The translations under genes and the position numbers were made by a program. Shown here piece after piece: positions 43,698-55,430 of a stretch of 64,000 bases of DNA. The notes below the pieces were generated by a model that was not told the origin of the DNA, did not search any database, and saw nothing but the letters and a program-made list of their open reading frames with translations. Origin of the DNA: Megalobrama amblycephala (Eukaryota; Chordata; Actinopteri; Cypriniformes; Xenocyprididae); the NCBI RefSeq assembly GCF_018812025.1, contig NC_063063.1, positions 2,658,001 through 2,722,000 on the forward strand, written 5' to 3'. The number at the start of each line of letters is the position of its first letter. The stretch's first letter is position 1.

Positions 43698-45188
43698 TCC
43701 CGACTCTCTGGAGTCGGGAAACGCCGACGCGTTTTGCAGATTTTTTTTCACATTGCAGCAAAACAGACTTAAAATACTCCATCATTTTTGGCACAGAAAC
43801 AGAATATATCAATTGAAACTATAGAATATCTTCTTTTATTTGTGCACACTCAGAGTAACAACAAAATGTTGTGCTTTTTGCAAAATAAAGAAAACTAACA
43901 TGGATTTCCCTCTGAACGAAATCCATGATACGAAATCTGAACGAAATCTGATAGTTCTCAGAAAATGAACTGTAACTTAGTGAATACTAATGTCAAAAAA
44001 ATTAGACTTATGTCTAAAGAAACGTTGAAATGTCAGGTTTTAAATCGTGTAAGTCAAATCGAAAACAAACATTCTCTGTTTATGTAATCTGTATGAAAAA
44101 AGAGCCATGTCAGAAGTCCGTGATTCAGCTCATTATCCGCTAATGCGGCCACGCTCACGGAGCCAGTGCTATTCAGACGCAAATTCTGAGGCAATACATG
44201 CATACATCGTCTCAATCATGTATTTACTGTCTTCAAAAGTGTTTTGCATAGCCATAGTTAGCGATCTCTGGAAGCCTGTTAGTTCCTGGAATGTCACATG
44301 ACCTCTTCTTCTTTAGATTAATATGTGGACTAAATGTGCACAAAGCGCCCTCCGGCTGCAAGTATGAATTGAAAACACAGTATCCAGCGCTCATAGTAAT
44401 GACAATAAATATTCAATAAATATTACTCCTCTGTATAGAAAATTGACATAAACATATGAGAATCCATCAATATTCCTCCAAATATGCATGCTTTTAAGCT
44501 AGAAGCCTATATGAAATGTCATAGAGGTAACATAATTGTTCAGACACTTTGCATCACAGAAATACATAATATTTTAAAGTATATAATAGAATACCATTAT
44601 TTTAAATTGTAATAATATTTCACAGTATTGCTGTTTTTTCTGTATGTTTGATATACACCATGATGAGCTTTTTTCCCTCTGTGATCATGTTTTTTAGCCT
44701 ACCTGACTGAAAGGCCTCATTAATATGCAGGTCATTACAGGTCTTTTATGCGATTCTTTTGTCTTCTCAGGTGTGAATTACAGGATTATTCATGATGATT
44801 CACGCCTCCACGCATACTGTGTTTCTTGACAAAAAGTGTCTTGCAAAATTTAAATCTCTCTATTGATTTATATGAATGAGTAGGCAGGATAATTTTACAT
44901 CATTTTGAAGCAAAAACTCTAGTCTACAACCTCCAATACCCAGAAGTCTTGTGAACACATAATTTTTTTTTTTTTTTTTTATTGGCCTTATTTCAGTGAC
45001 TTAAGTTTTTTGTTTATTCAATAACCACGCATAAACGTTACAAACATGTACGTACATGTTCTCACATATTATGGTAGCCTAGTTTGTGCTGAATACAGTG
45101 TAATGACACTTTTTGCATTAATATGTTTATGAACAACTGAAAAAAGCACAAATGTCAGGGCATGTCAAAACTTCTCCAGGGCCCCAAA
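43698..45188. mobile_element. Insertion in the Tc1 copy
   Basis: About 1.49 kb of foreign sequence between transposase pieces. The first ~400 bp are unrecognised and begin near the short palindrome CCCGACTCTCTGGAGTCGGG. The remainder is family X copy 2. Ends and target duplication are not clear. Confidence 0.65.
44104..45188 (+). repeat. Repeat family X, copy 2
   Basis: Same start (GCCATGTCAGAAGTCCGTGA) and same end (ACTTCTCCAGGGCCCCAAA) as 32400-33749, with blocks in the same order and several hundred bases of indel difference. Non-coding as far as can be seen. Confidence 0.8.
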
Positions 45189-45860
45189 TTAACAGGACAG
45201 GTTCCACTCAGAACAGGCCTCGCCATGGTCAACCAAAGAAGTTGAGTGCATGTGCTCAGCATCATATCCAGATGTTGTGTTTGGGAAATAGACATATGAG
45301 TGCTGCCAGCATTGATGCAGAGGTTGAAGGGGTGGGGGGTCAGCCTGTCAGTGCTCAGACCAAACGCCGCACACTGCATCAAATTGGTCTGCATGGCTGT
45401 CATCCCAGAAGGAAGCCTCTTCTAAAGATGATGCACAAGAAACCCCGCAAACAGTTTTCTGAAGACAAGCAAGCTAAGGACATCGATTACTGGAACCATG
45501 TCCTGTGGTCTAAGCGTGTATGGCGGCAACCAGGTGAGGAGTGCAAAGACAAGTGTGTCTTGCCTACAGTCAAGCATGGTGGTGGGAGTGTCATGGTCTG
45601 GGGCTATATGAGTGCTGCCGGCACTGGGGAGCTACAGTTCATTGAGGGAACCATGAATGCCAACATGTACTGTGACATACTGAAGCAGAGCATGATCCCC
45701 TCCCTTCAGAGATTGGGACGCAGGGCAGTATTCCAACACGATAACGACCCCAAACACACCTCCAAGACGACCACTGCCTTGCTAAAGAAGCTGAGGGTAC
45801 CTAAACCCTATTGAGCATATGTGGGGCATACTCAAATGGAAGGTGGATGAGCGCAAGGTC
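45189..45860 (+). pseudogene. Tc1-like transposase, C-terminal piece
   Basis: Continues the transposase from the end of the DNA-binding domain (RTGSTQNRPRHGQPKKL) through the catalytic domain (PTVKHGGGSVMVWGYMSAAG, FQHDNDPKHTSKTT). The block holding the first catalytic Asp is deleted: the frame reads HVLWS then KRVWR, where an intact relative has about a dozen residues including D-E-T. A small deletion before the last block shifts the frame so that NPIEHMWG appears in another frame. Two of three catalytic positions are thus damaged, so it is dead even without the insertion. Confidence 0.85.
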
Positions 45861-46098
45861 TCTAACATTTGGGCACAATTTGGACATTTTCACTTAGGGG
45901 TGTAGTCACTTTTGTGGCCAGCGGTTTAGACATTAATGGCTGTGTGTTGAGTTATTTTGAGGGGACAGCAAAATTACACTGTTATACAAATTGTACACTC
46001 ACTACTTTACATTGTAGCAAAGTGTCATTTCCTCAATGCTGTCACATGAAAAGCTATAATAAAATATTTACAAAAATGTGAGGGGTGTACTCACTTCA

Positions 46099-47559
46099 AA
46101 TTACTTTATAATTTGGATAATAAATAATAAATGGATCTCAGAGATCAGAGAGTTAAACTGTGTCAGAAAAAATAATCTTAATTATGTCAGATAACACTTA
46201 AGCAAAACATGGTCAGGTCAAAGTGTCTGAATAATTTTTGGTTCCAAATTTTTATCAATTTTACTGGTAGTCCACTGTATGAAGAATTTTTGGGTATAAT
46301 ATGTCACAGTTTACTTTATTGTGCTATCCTCACTTACATAAATGAACTATAGTGTCCTGCACCCAGTAAAAATATATCAAAAATATCAAAAATGTCTGAA
46401 TAATTTTTCGTTTGACTGTATATATATTCACCTTTAATTTACGGGAATGAGAACCACATTCTATAACCGAGTTAAGTCCTGAAAATACAGCATTTACAAA
46501 TATTCTATGTAGAGTGTACAGAAAAAAATGAACAACTACTTATTAATGATGTATTTTAATGTGCATCAGAGATGTTTCTCTCTTTATGTGTGCGTTGCAA
46601 GAAATCACAGGGAAAGCAGTACGAGCCTTATCTAATTCGTGTTGCCAGATCTTGCTGAAAACAGCAAATAACAACAAGCCCACAATAAACTGAAATGAAT
46701 CCAAATGCTTTATGCTGAAAATAAGACCAAATATCGCGACCCCCGCCTGCTCCCTTTAATAACTCTGTAAATTTGATCGCTTTATGGGCCAAGCTTAAAG
46801 GCATAGTTCACCCTAAAATGAAAATTAAATAAATAAATTCCTTGACATTCTGAATTGTGCAGTAAAATACATTTTAATGACGGATGGAAGGATTTTGCAC
46901 ATGCTTTGACTGTTACTCCATTCCAGTGGCAAAAGGCTTCAGACATCACTGTAACATTTGAAATAGGTGTTTGATCTCTGGAAACAGTGGCTAATGAGAT
47001 CACTTCCAACTAAACCAGCTCCAGTGGGAGAACACATCTATTAGAGAGGCTGTGTGATGATGATACTGAGGTTTGGCTAATTACACAGGGAGTAAATTTG
47101 ACATCAGAAAAGGGTTTTACGAATCCCTCTGTTCTTTATGTTTCTTTGCACTTCATAATGTCTCATTCTCAAGAAGACAGATTTTCATAAAGGCTAATTT
47201 CGGAGCTTATTTTGGCCAGGAAATGCTGATTTACACCAGTAGAACCCATCTAATCAACCACAGTTTTAAGGGCAGTTAAAGGGACAAGGACATGATGACA
47301 TGATCTATTCACTTACTCAAAAATAAATAATATCATTCATGAAAAAAGCCTCTGACAAATCAAAGTCATGTGATGCAACCATATCGGAATATCTTGTAGA
47401 ACTCGGAATTACAACTTGTAAAATTGGAATTTTCTGAGAGCTCTGACCATTGCAACGTCACATGGAATCATTCAAAATTTCAGCAGCTTAAGCAGCAAAA
47501 GGTAGTTGTCTCAAAATATTTCTGTTATATAATTCCAATAATTGACTTTTTTTGGAGTA
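46099..47559. other. Intronic sequence with possible conserved block
   Basis: 46786-46840 is one decayed arm of a TTAA MITE (TTAAAGGCATAGTTCACCCT). 47030-47280 is non-repetitive and could be conserved non-coding DNA. No gene recognised. Confidence 0.4.
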
Positions 47560-48083
47560 TTAAAGGGTTAGTTCACCCAAAAATTAAAATTCTGTCAATT
47601 ATTACTCACCCTCATGCCGTTCCACACCCGTAAGACCTTCGTTAATCTTCGGAGCACAAATTAAGATATTTTAGTTGAAATCCGATGGCTCAGTGAGGCC
47701 TTCAAAGGGAGCAATGACATTTCCTCTCTCAAGATCCATTAATGTACTAAAAACATATTTAAATCGGTTGATGTGAGTACAGTGGTCAATATTAATATTA
47801 TAAAGCGACGAGAATATTTTTGGTGCGCCAAAAAAAACAAAATAACGACTTATATAGTGATGGCCGATTTCAAAACACTGCTTCAGGAAGCTTCGGAGCA
47901 TAACTGAATCAGTGTATCGAATCATGATTCAGATCGCGTGTCAAACTGCCAACGGCTGAAATCACATGACTTTGGTGCTGCGAACACCAGATTCGATACG
48001 CTGATTCATTTGAGCTCTGATGCTTCCTGAAGCAGTGTTTTGAAATCGGCCATCACTCATTTTTGGGTGAACTAACCCTTTAA
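47560..48083. mobile_element. TTAA-ended foldback MITE
   Basis: TTAA at 47560-47563 and 48080-48083 with ends AGGGTTAGTTCACCCAAAAA and the inverse TTTTGGGTGAACTAACCCT. It shares its interior with 56160-57007: CGGAGCACAAATTAAGATAT, ATGGCTCAGTGAGGCCTTCA, GATTTCAAAACACTGCTTCA. Confidence 0.9.
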
Positions 48084-49267
48084 TAATGTGTGAATGCATG
48101 GTATGAAAATAAACAAAAGACATAATACAGTTTAATGTAGCTTACACAGAGTTGGATTACTAATGTCTAGCTAAAAATACTTAAAATTACTAAATTTTTA
48201 ATTTTAATTATTAAAGTTTATCAATGAGGCATTTGCGACCTATAGTATTGAGGTTTAGTCTGCTGATTACTCAAATTACACAGAATCATTTCAATGTTAT
48301 TAGTGTTGTCTTAGAAACACATATTTGCCATAGAAACATAATTAAAGAGTCAGAGGAGGTTATAAAATGTCATATGGTACAAACCCCCTATAAATAAAGT
48401 AATATTAATGAACTAATAATTTGTGATATTTGTAAAATATACACTGACATGTATACAAGGAAAGTATTTTTACATGGTTACACCACATGACATTTTTACA
48501 GTTGTTAAATTGAAACTTTAGTTAAAAACAACATAAGTTTTACAAAACCACATGACTGCCACGTTTTCCTTTTTTATTCTAAAACTACACCAATAGTATG
48601 TAGAATTTATCTTTATGAATTTATCGTAACTATTGGTAATTTCACAGACAGAAAGCAGTTCTGCTCAAGAAAATCTAGTTTGCACGCAACTTAAACCAAT
48701 CTCTGAATATCTTTCAAAGATTTGAAGCCATTTACCTGGCAAATCCAGTTATCCATTTTTCTCACCAGTTAAAAAGAGAGTTTTTTCCTGGCAAACTGAA
48801 AAAAAACATGTGCGCCTGAAAATTGTGTTGCTGTGGGGTAATCTTGTGATCCTTTCAAGTGTTTGGTGTGATGTGCATCAGACGGTCAGTGAATGGCCTG
48901 TGGACGTGCCGTCTGAGGCTGAGACTACATCCCTCATTCGCTGCCTGCTGCAGATCTGTCAGTTATATCAGGAAGCATATGGAAACCCATATATTGGCAG
49001 AACATCCCAGTATCCCAGAGAGAAATTAGTTCCAGCACTGAGGCATGATGGATAATCAAGGCTTTAGGCTGTTCGTTCTCTTACATACTTCTGTAATACC
49101 AGCTCAGGGCGACTGCATTCGATATTAACTTCCAAACAGGAAGTTTACCAAATGATTATTCAAATATCCTGCTTCATGTCGTTTAAAAAATAGCACAACA
49201 CAAACAAGTATGCAGTCATCTTTAAATCATATCTTAGTAGTGGATAAACATGAAAGTTCAGACTGAC
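48084..49267. other. tanc2 intron start, with one odd open frame
   Basis: Mostly AT-rich. A + open frame (48726-49055) with a hydrophobic stretch is discussed in the findings; it has no ATG and I do not call it a gene. Confidence 0.4.
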
Positions 49268-49365
49268 CGCTGCTGTTACGGCTCTTCCTGTTGGTTTTGC
49301 CCCCCGTCAGCAACATTTTCAAGCTGTTTTTAAACATTGTGGCAGCAGGCAGAGGGAGTATATGC
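49268..49365 (-). CDS. tanc2: TANC2 start-codon exon
   Basis: First coding exon of tanc2. The acceptor TTCTCTTCTCTGCAG| places the exon start at 49365. There are 28 nt of 5' UTR, then ATG at 49337, then MFKNSLKMLLTGGKTNRKSR-NSS, ending at a phase-1 donor (CAGCG|GTCAGT). The start closely matches the beginning I recall for vertebrate TANC2, including the KMLLTGGK block and the following basic/serine stretch. The last base joins the 72-bp exon to make Asp (…NSS-D-GGNED). The acceptor means at least one upstream non-coding exon exists beyond this point, possibly outside the window. TANC2 is a scaffold of excitatory postsynapses; the catalytic-like NTPase, ankyrin and TPR regions are encoded beyond the window. 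Confidence 0.88.
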
Positions 49366-49439
49366 CTGCAGAGAAGAGAAAAAATGTGTTTAGCAATGCA
49401 AACTTTGGGATTGATTTTATTGAACCTTTAGCACATATA

Positions 49440-49871
49440 TGTGACCCTGGCCCACAAAACCTAAGAGTCATAAGAGTCCATTTTTTTTTTTAAATTTATT
49501 GGATTTATACATCAAAGCTGAATAATTAAGCTTTCCATTGATGTATGGTTTGTTAGGATAGGACAATATTTGGCCGAGATACAACTGTTTGAAAATCTGG
49601 AATCTGAGGATAAAAAAAACCAAAATATTGAGAAAATCACCTCTAAAGTTGTCCAAATGAAGTCTTTAGCAATGCATATCAACTAACAAAAATATTTTTT
49701 TTGATATATTTACAGTAGGAAATTTACAAAATATCTTTATGGAACATGATCTATCCTAATGATTTGTGGCGTAAAAGAAAATTGATAATTTTGACCCATA
49801 CAATGAATTGTTGGCTATTGCTACAAATATACTTGTACCACTTATGACTGGTTTTGTGGTCCAGGGTCACA
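49440..49871. mobile_element. TA-flanked TIR element
   Basis: Ends TGTGACCCTGGCCCACAAAA and, inverted, TGTGACCCTGGACCACAAAA enclose 432 bp. Flanking TA at 49438-49439 and 49872-49873. No coding content. It sits only about 70 bp upstream (minus strand) of the tanc2 start-codon exon's acceptor. Confidence 0.9.
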
Positions 49872-49873
49872 TA

Positions 49874-51422
49874 TTTACGCACTTCTTGGTGGAAATGTTG
49901 TGATGTTATTTCAATCAAGAGGTGCATCAAGTTTTGGTCAAGATTTTAAAGATCTAATGGTCTGAAGCACATGGCGCAGGTGTCCGAATCCACTTTTGCT
50001 AGTTTAACGATGGAAAAAATGGTTGGCGCACAAGGCACATGGTCCAAAAGGGTTGTACCTATTTCTAATGAGTCATGGGTGTTTCTTGGGCATAACGTGC
50101 AATAAACCAATCACAGTGTCATCTCCGATTCCCTTTAAAAGCAAAAAAAAAAAAAAAAAACTAGCAAAATCGTGCCTGCCGTGGCATTGCACCGGGTGTA
50201 TGATAGGGCCCTATATTTCCCAATAATATTACGATATCTAAATGCTTAGTTTTATGATCAAAGCTTTGTAGTTTTCAAAATATATAATGCAATGCAATAC
50301 AATAATGATTGAAAGAAGGACAAATAAATGTTCCTCAAAAGCCTGATCGATCATATTTGATATATCTTACGTTTACTTGATTAAAAGTCACAGCAAAAAC
50401 ACACCACAATCTGAAGATGGATGTTTTTACAATTGTACTGAAAGGCCTTTTACTTGACAAAAAAGCCTTTTGATTATGTTGAAAATTTTTAGAGGCATTA
50501 GAAATTTGCACATCAAATATGATACTGTAGGGTTATGTGGTTAAAAGCCCTTGGACATTTATATTCTAAGGCATGATTCAAATTATTTTTGACAAATTGC
50601 ACTAAACATGTATTAAAATATGACATTGCATAACTTCATGTTTGCACACACAACCCGAGGCATAACAATGGTTTTGGAGAGAAGACGACTTACCAAAAGC
50701 CATTATGTGAAATGCACTAAGCAGGTTTATTGCTTTCCCCCATGTAATCGAATTCAGAAACAGGCAAATAAGTGCAGAAAAAACAATAAAACCCTCCTAA
50801 AATATCCAGAGCTTATTTAGACCGGATGAATCAGAAGTGTAATGCTTATGATAGCATACAATACAGCAGAGAGAAACTCAAGCTTTAATATTACCCAATA
50901 ACATTAACAGGGACACAAGTGCTTGAGTGCTTCCTGTTTGCGAATGTGCATTGACTGGAAACATTAGCATATAAACTAAGTGACTACCTCTTCCCTTAGT
51001 CTTTACCGCCATCTTATTCTCGCTCTCTATTTGAGAAGACTAATGAAAACAATTAGTCAGGGTTTTGCTGGTTAGCCCCTGCTGGTAGGTAGGGGTGTGA
51101 ATTGTCACTGGTCTCATGATTTAATTAGATTACGATTATCATGTCAAGTGACGATTTGATTCGATTCCATGATGTTTTTCCATCCTCAGTTTTCAACATT
51201 ACTACACATGGTTACATTTTCGTCAATGAATACAAGCAGTCAGATATATGAACTCCCTTTATATTTTATCTGCTCCAAGAAAGTACACTTCCTGAATGTA
51301 GCAAACATCAAACAAAACTTAAGTCTGAACACAACATTTGACAGGAGCATTTAGAACTAATAAACACTAGTAAATATGTATACTTAATAAGTTAAAAGTT
51401 TCGCCTCCCTCCGCCGTTTTAC
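49874..51422. other. Upstream tanc2 intron, nothing firm
   Basis: AT-rich with a poly(A) run at 50143-50160. 51088-51180 reads like one end of another transposon (TAGGGGTGTGAATTGTCACT). No non-coding first exon identified. Confidence 0.4.
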
Positions 51423-52414
51423 TAGGGGTGTAACGATACGCTCAGGTCACGATACGATACGTATCTCGATACGGAGTTCACGATACGATACGTATCACGA
51501 TATTTTGAACAAAATGAAACTGAAATTCAAACAAGATTTATTAAAAAAACATGAACAAATTTCAATAATTTTCCTTGTTGTACATACAAGATCACATTTC
51601 AATAAAATAAATAAATATAAATTTTAATAAAAACCTTCTGTATTCAAATTAACAGCTGAATAGGGCTGTCTGTCACTGAAAAAAAATGTTAAATTTAACA
51701 TGAACTTAGAATTATGAATAGGGGCCGTTCACATATCGCGTCTAAAAACGCGTGGAAGGCGCGGCCGCACCGCTTCTCCTTCTTTCCAAAGCGCTTGCGC
51801 TCCCGTGGCGTCGGTCGTTGCTATGCAACCATGAACTGAGCTCTCCAAGAGAATCAGGATGTTTCTGCAAAGGATAAATGATTTCTAGCCCTTGCATTAG
51901 TTTTACTACGAGATATATTGATGGAGATAAGATATAAAAACCACCATGTACAGCTATGATCAGCTGTTCGGCTGAGCTTTTGATGTTTTGTTACGGAAAG
52001 GCCATAGCTGATCGGTTGATTCTTGTCACACGACCTGCGGTGCGCTTGCGGCATTCTGAGAAGTTGAGAATTGCATGCGCGTCGCGACCGCGTTGATCCC
52101 ATTATGAGCGCGCTTGCCGCGCGGCTACATTTGAAAATAATAACTGACTTGCACGCGGAAAAGACGCAATATGTGAACGGCCCCACAGAACTTCTTAAAG
52201 CAAAGCATCGCAAGCGTCTTTTGCTTTTCTGTGAGCACAGCTGTTCCTGTGCACTGCGGTGAAAGAAAGCCACGACTTTTCTCACGCGACCATGCAAGAG
52301 ACTGACATGAGAAACGTTTAAACCTGCTTGCAAGATTCAATGTGTGCCCGAAACACTTACTGAACTAGAGAGCTGATTGAGACACACCATCTACGATAAA
52401 TCGTTACACCCCTA
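51423..52414. mobile_element. Element with TAGGGGTGTAACGAT ends
   Basis: Left end TAGGGGTGTAACGATACG and right end, inverted, TAGGGGTGTAACGATTTA, with repeated CACGATACGATACGTATC near the left. This end type is widespread in teleosts; hAT affiliation is possible but no 8-bp duplication is clear. A second, younger MITE occupies its middle. A related right end (ATATCGTTACAGCCCTA) closes at about 52580. Confidence 0.65.
51721..52184. mobile_element. CpG-rich MITE nested in the previous element
   Basis: Ends GGGGCCGTTCACATATCGCG and, inverted, GGGGCCGTTCACATATTGCG enclose 464 bp rich in GCGC words. The ends resemble those of 8073-8345 (GGGGCCGTTAACAC), suggesting one superfamily. Flanking ATA and ACA do not match exactly. 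A 159-codon minus frame through it is an accident of GC content. Confidence 0.75.
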
Positions 52415-52580
52415 ATACTTATAGTAATTTAAAAATGTGGTAGCATTGGATCTGGACAGGAAGGATAACTCTGGGAGTTGGAAGGGGTGTGTCGCGATTC
52501 TGCCTTCTCACATCGCGATACAGGTTCGTGGACCTGCGTATCGCGATTTCGGTTTCATATCGCATATCGTTACAGCCCTA

Positions 52581-54316
52581 CGTTTTACACTAGCGCGAGA
52601 AGCGTGTATGCGACGAATGACGTCAGAGAAATATCACAAGGCTATAATCGATTACGGTCTATTACTGCATCGATGCAGAATTGTCCACGTCCGTATGGCG
52701 ATGCATTGTAGCAACGAATTTCAACACCCCTATGATAGGTGCTGTAACTGCTGTGACTTTCTATATTGATATCCATTCAAAAGTAGCCAAAATTGCAAAT
52801 ATTTTGTTCACTGAAAATGTGTGTAGAAACAATTTTTTTCACTTAGAATTTACTAGTAAATTTAAAAAATAATTACAAAGGACCAGCAAGTAACACATTG
52901 AGTAGAATTTTGAAGTAGACAAACTGAATTAGTATATTCTTGTAAAATGAACTCCAATACTCTTATATACAAATCTTTTATAAAATCTCTCAGACAGCGT
53001 GCGATCAGTTCTCCTCGCGCCTGAATGGTCAAATGCACACATAGTTGTCAAAATGTCCATCGTGTGGAGTATCTCACGTAAATACAGTCGGTTATGGCTT
53101 AAGCGGATGTAAACGTTTGGGTGAAAACAGGATATGTGTCAGTATCCATGGATTCAGTCTTAAAGGGACCATAGCCTATATTTGTCATTAATGTTATTCA
53201 AACAACAAAAGATGTCAAATAAATGTATACATGGTAAATAAACCTACTGTATCTGAAAAACAAGTTTATTTAATTTGTATCTCTTTAGTATTTGTTGTTT
53301 TGTTTGTAAATTTCATTTTATATAACAACAATTATATATATTGGTATTTATTCCCTTTGAAGGTTATTGGACACTGTGAAATTTTTGTTCGTTAAGTTTG
53401 TGACACATAAAAAATATTACTTTTTTCATTCATTAGTCTCACTGTGTTTGGAAAACTGCAACATCACCAAAAAAAAAAAAAAAAAGAGAGAGAGAGAAAT
53501 TAATAAATGTATAGGCATCGGTAGTGGTATCGGCGAGTACCAGAAAAAAAGTATCGGTACTCATACTCGGTGCATCCCTACTGTAAAGACATGTTGGCCA
53601 ATCAGAAGCCTGGAAAAAAGGTTTTTACTGGTTCTGGTTCCAACATCACAAGCCAAAATCTACGGATTCACCATCTACACAACAACACTGCAGTTTCTAA
53701 AAATCTTCACCCTGGCAGGAGTTTTCAAAAAAGTTCAGTTTCAGTGACCGGATACTGAGTTTGCGTGTAGACGAAATGCCGAGCCGCATAGAAAAAGCTG
53801 CAGTTTTGGAAATACCCGTGTTTGTGTAGACAGGGCCTTTTTTAAGTAGTAAATTTTACCAATTTGTTTTTGGAGGGCTCTTGAAAGCTTGAAATGGGGA
53901 CTGTAGCTGCGTTCACACCATGTCATAATTGCCATAATTACAAAATGACAACACATGATGTTCTACTCAGAGCTGTTCACATCCTCGGACTCAGAATTAT
54001 TGACAAAACTATCGACAAGTCAAAATGAATCTGCAGCCGTCAGGTGGTGCAAGTCAGGGCTCTCCGAAAATTTTGAGTGTGCAAGTTGTAATTACGAGTT
54101 CTATGAGTCATGATTGCTTTTTACAAATCAGAACCTCGTAATTATAGTAATTTTGACACCTTCTGTGTGTTCTTGTGACGTCTTCAGCCAATCAGCTTTG
54201 TCAGAGTTATTACTAGTCACATGGCTTTTTATACAGCTGAAAAAAAAGTTGCAACTGTAAAAAATTGTAACCAGAACTAGTGAATGCAAAGATAGCAAAA
54301 TTAAAACAGAGACAAA
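52581..54316. other. Transposon debris, no gene
   Basis: 53515-53580 reads as a transposon end (on the minus strand TAGGGATGCACCGAGTATGA). 53590-53845 ends in GTTTGTGTAGACAGGGCC, an end type of another teleost repeat. 53895-54230 is related to 47380-47470 (TTGTAATTACGAGTTCTATG versus its inverse). A poly(A) run lies at 53468-53485. Confidence 0.45.
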
Positions 54317-55069
54317 TTAAAGGATTAGTCCACTTTTAAATAAACTTTTCCTGATAATTTACTCACCTGCATGTCATCCAAGATGTCCATGTCTTTCTTT
54401 CTTCAGTCGAAAAGAAATTAAAGTTTTTGATGAAAACATTCCTGGATTTTTCTCCTTATAGTAGACTTCAATGGGCACCAAACAGTTGAAGGTCAAAATT
54501 AGTTTCACTGCAGCTTCAAATTGTTCAACACAATCCCAGATGAGAAATAAGGGTCTTATCTAGTGAAACCATCACTCATTTTCTGAAAAAAATTTAAAAT
54601 TATATAAGTTTTAACCAGAAATGCTCATCTTGAACTAGCTCTCTTCTTCTCCTCTATATGAATTAGTTCAAACTTTGGCCTGTGGAGGGCAGTAATACAC
54701 TTAGCAGCATCTACACTGCTGGAATTCATATAGAGGAGAAGAAGAGAGCTAGTTCAAGATGAGCATTTCTGGTTAAAACTTACATAATTTTCAATTTTTT
54801 CAGAAAATGAGCAATGGTTTCACTAGACAAGACCCTTATTTCTCATCTGGGATCATGTTGAACAATTTGAAGCTGCAGTGAAAGTAATTTTGACCTTCAA
54901 CTGTTTGGGCTCCATTCAAGTCTACTATAAGGAGAAAAATCCTGGAATGTTTTCATCAAAAACTTTAATTTCTTTTCGACTGAAGAAAGAAAGACATGGA
55001 CATCTTGGATGACATGGGGGTGAGTAAATTATCAGGAAAAGTTTATTTAAAAGTGGACTAATCCTTTAA
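54317..55069. mobile_element. 750-bp near-perfect foldback, TTAA ends
   Basis: TTAA at 54317-54320 and 55066-55069. Ends AGGATTAGTCCACTTTTAAA and the inverse TTTAAAAGTGGACTAATCCT. The arms of about 330 bp pair almost without interruption to a small centre near 54690 (CTCTTCTTCTCCTCTATATG against CATATAGAGGAGAAGAAGAG). No coding content. Confidence 0.95.
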
Positions 55070-55349
55070 GAAAGCAAAGAGAACAGAGACTTTAAACAAA
55101 CACAATGTTCTCTCTTAAGATCACACCTTTCACTGAACTAAACACTTTTGGCTACATGAGTCACATGGTGAAGACACTTGCACAATTACTACAGCCCAGT
55201 TCTTTTTCTCTTCTTCTTAATTGCTCATCGATGCAACAGAATGCTGTGCTGTCAACACTCTCTGTGCTAGGATAGCTCCTCTTTTTTACTGTAAGACTTT
55301 TCTCAGATACCTTTAGCGCTAAGGCAAAACAGTCCTGGATACTGTAGGG

Positions 55350-55430
55350 TGAAAAAAGAAATCAATGCAATGCTGTATCAGGTGAGCTACAGAGCAAGTT
55401 TACTACATCAGAGGTATGGTAAAAGAAGCA
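55350..55430 (-). repeat. SINE-like remnant
   Basis: Contains GTGAGCTACAGAGCAAGTTT and ACTACATCA in the same order as 10142-10220. Too decayed for a firm call. Confidence 0.35.

Larger units (their letters stand above)
43332..46098 (+). mobile_element. Tc1-like element with long inverted ends, interrupted
   Basis: Left end AGAAGTGAGTACACCCCTCA and right end, inverted, TGAAGTGAGTACACCCCTCA extend into roughly 140-bp arms (e.g. ATGTAAAGTAGTGAGTGTAC against GTACACTCACTACTTTACAT). The transposase is on the + strand, in two pieces around an insertion of about 1.49 kb (43698-45188) that ends with family X copy 2. Confidence 0.9.
17912..49267 (-). other. tanc2: tanc2 intron, 31.4 kb, transposon-rich
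   Basis: Interval between the start-codon exon and the second coding exon. It begins on the minus strand with a GTCAGT donor and ends with a CTGCAG acceptor. Most identified content is mobile DNA, listed individually. I found no further exon with convincing family resemblance. Confidence 0.75.

Noticed and set aside
51854..52333. 159-codon minus open frame
   Set aside because: Lies across a CpG-rich MITE; length follows from GC content and scarcity of stops, no family resemblance.
53367..53747. 126-codon + open frame
   Set aside because: Crosses a poly(A) run and a transposon end; no domain.
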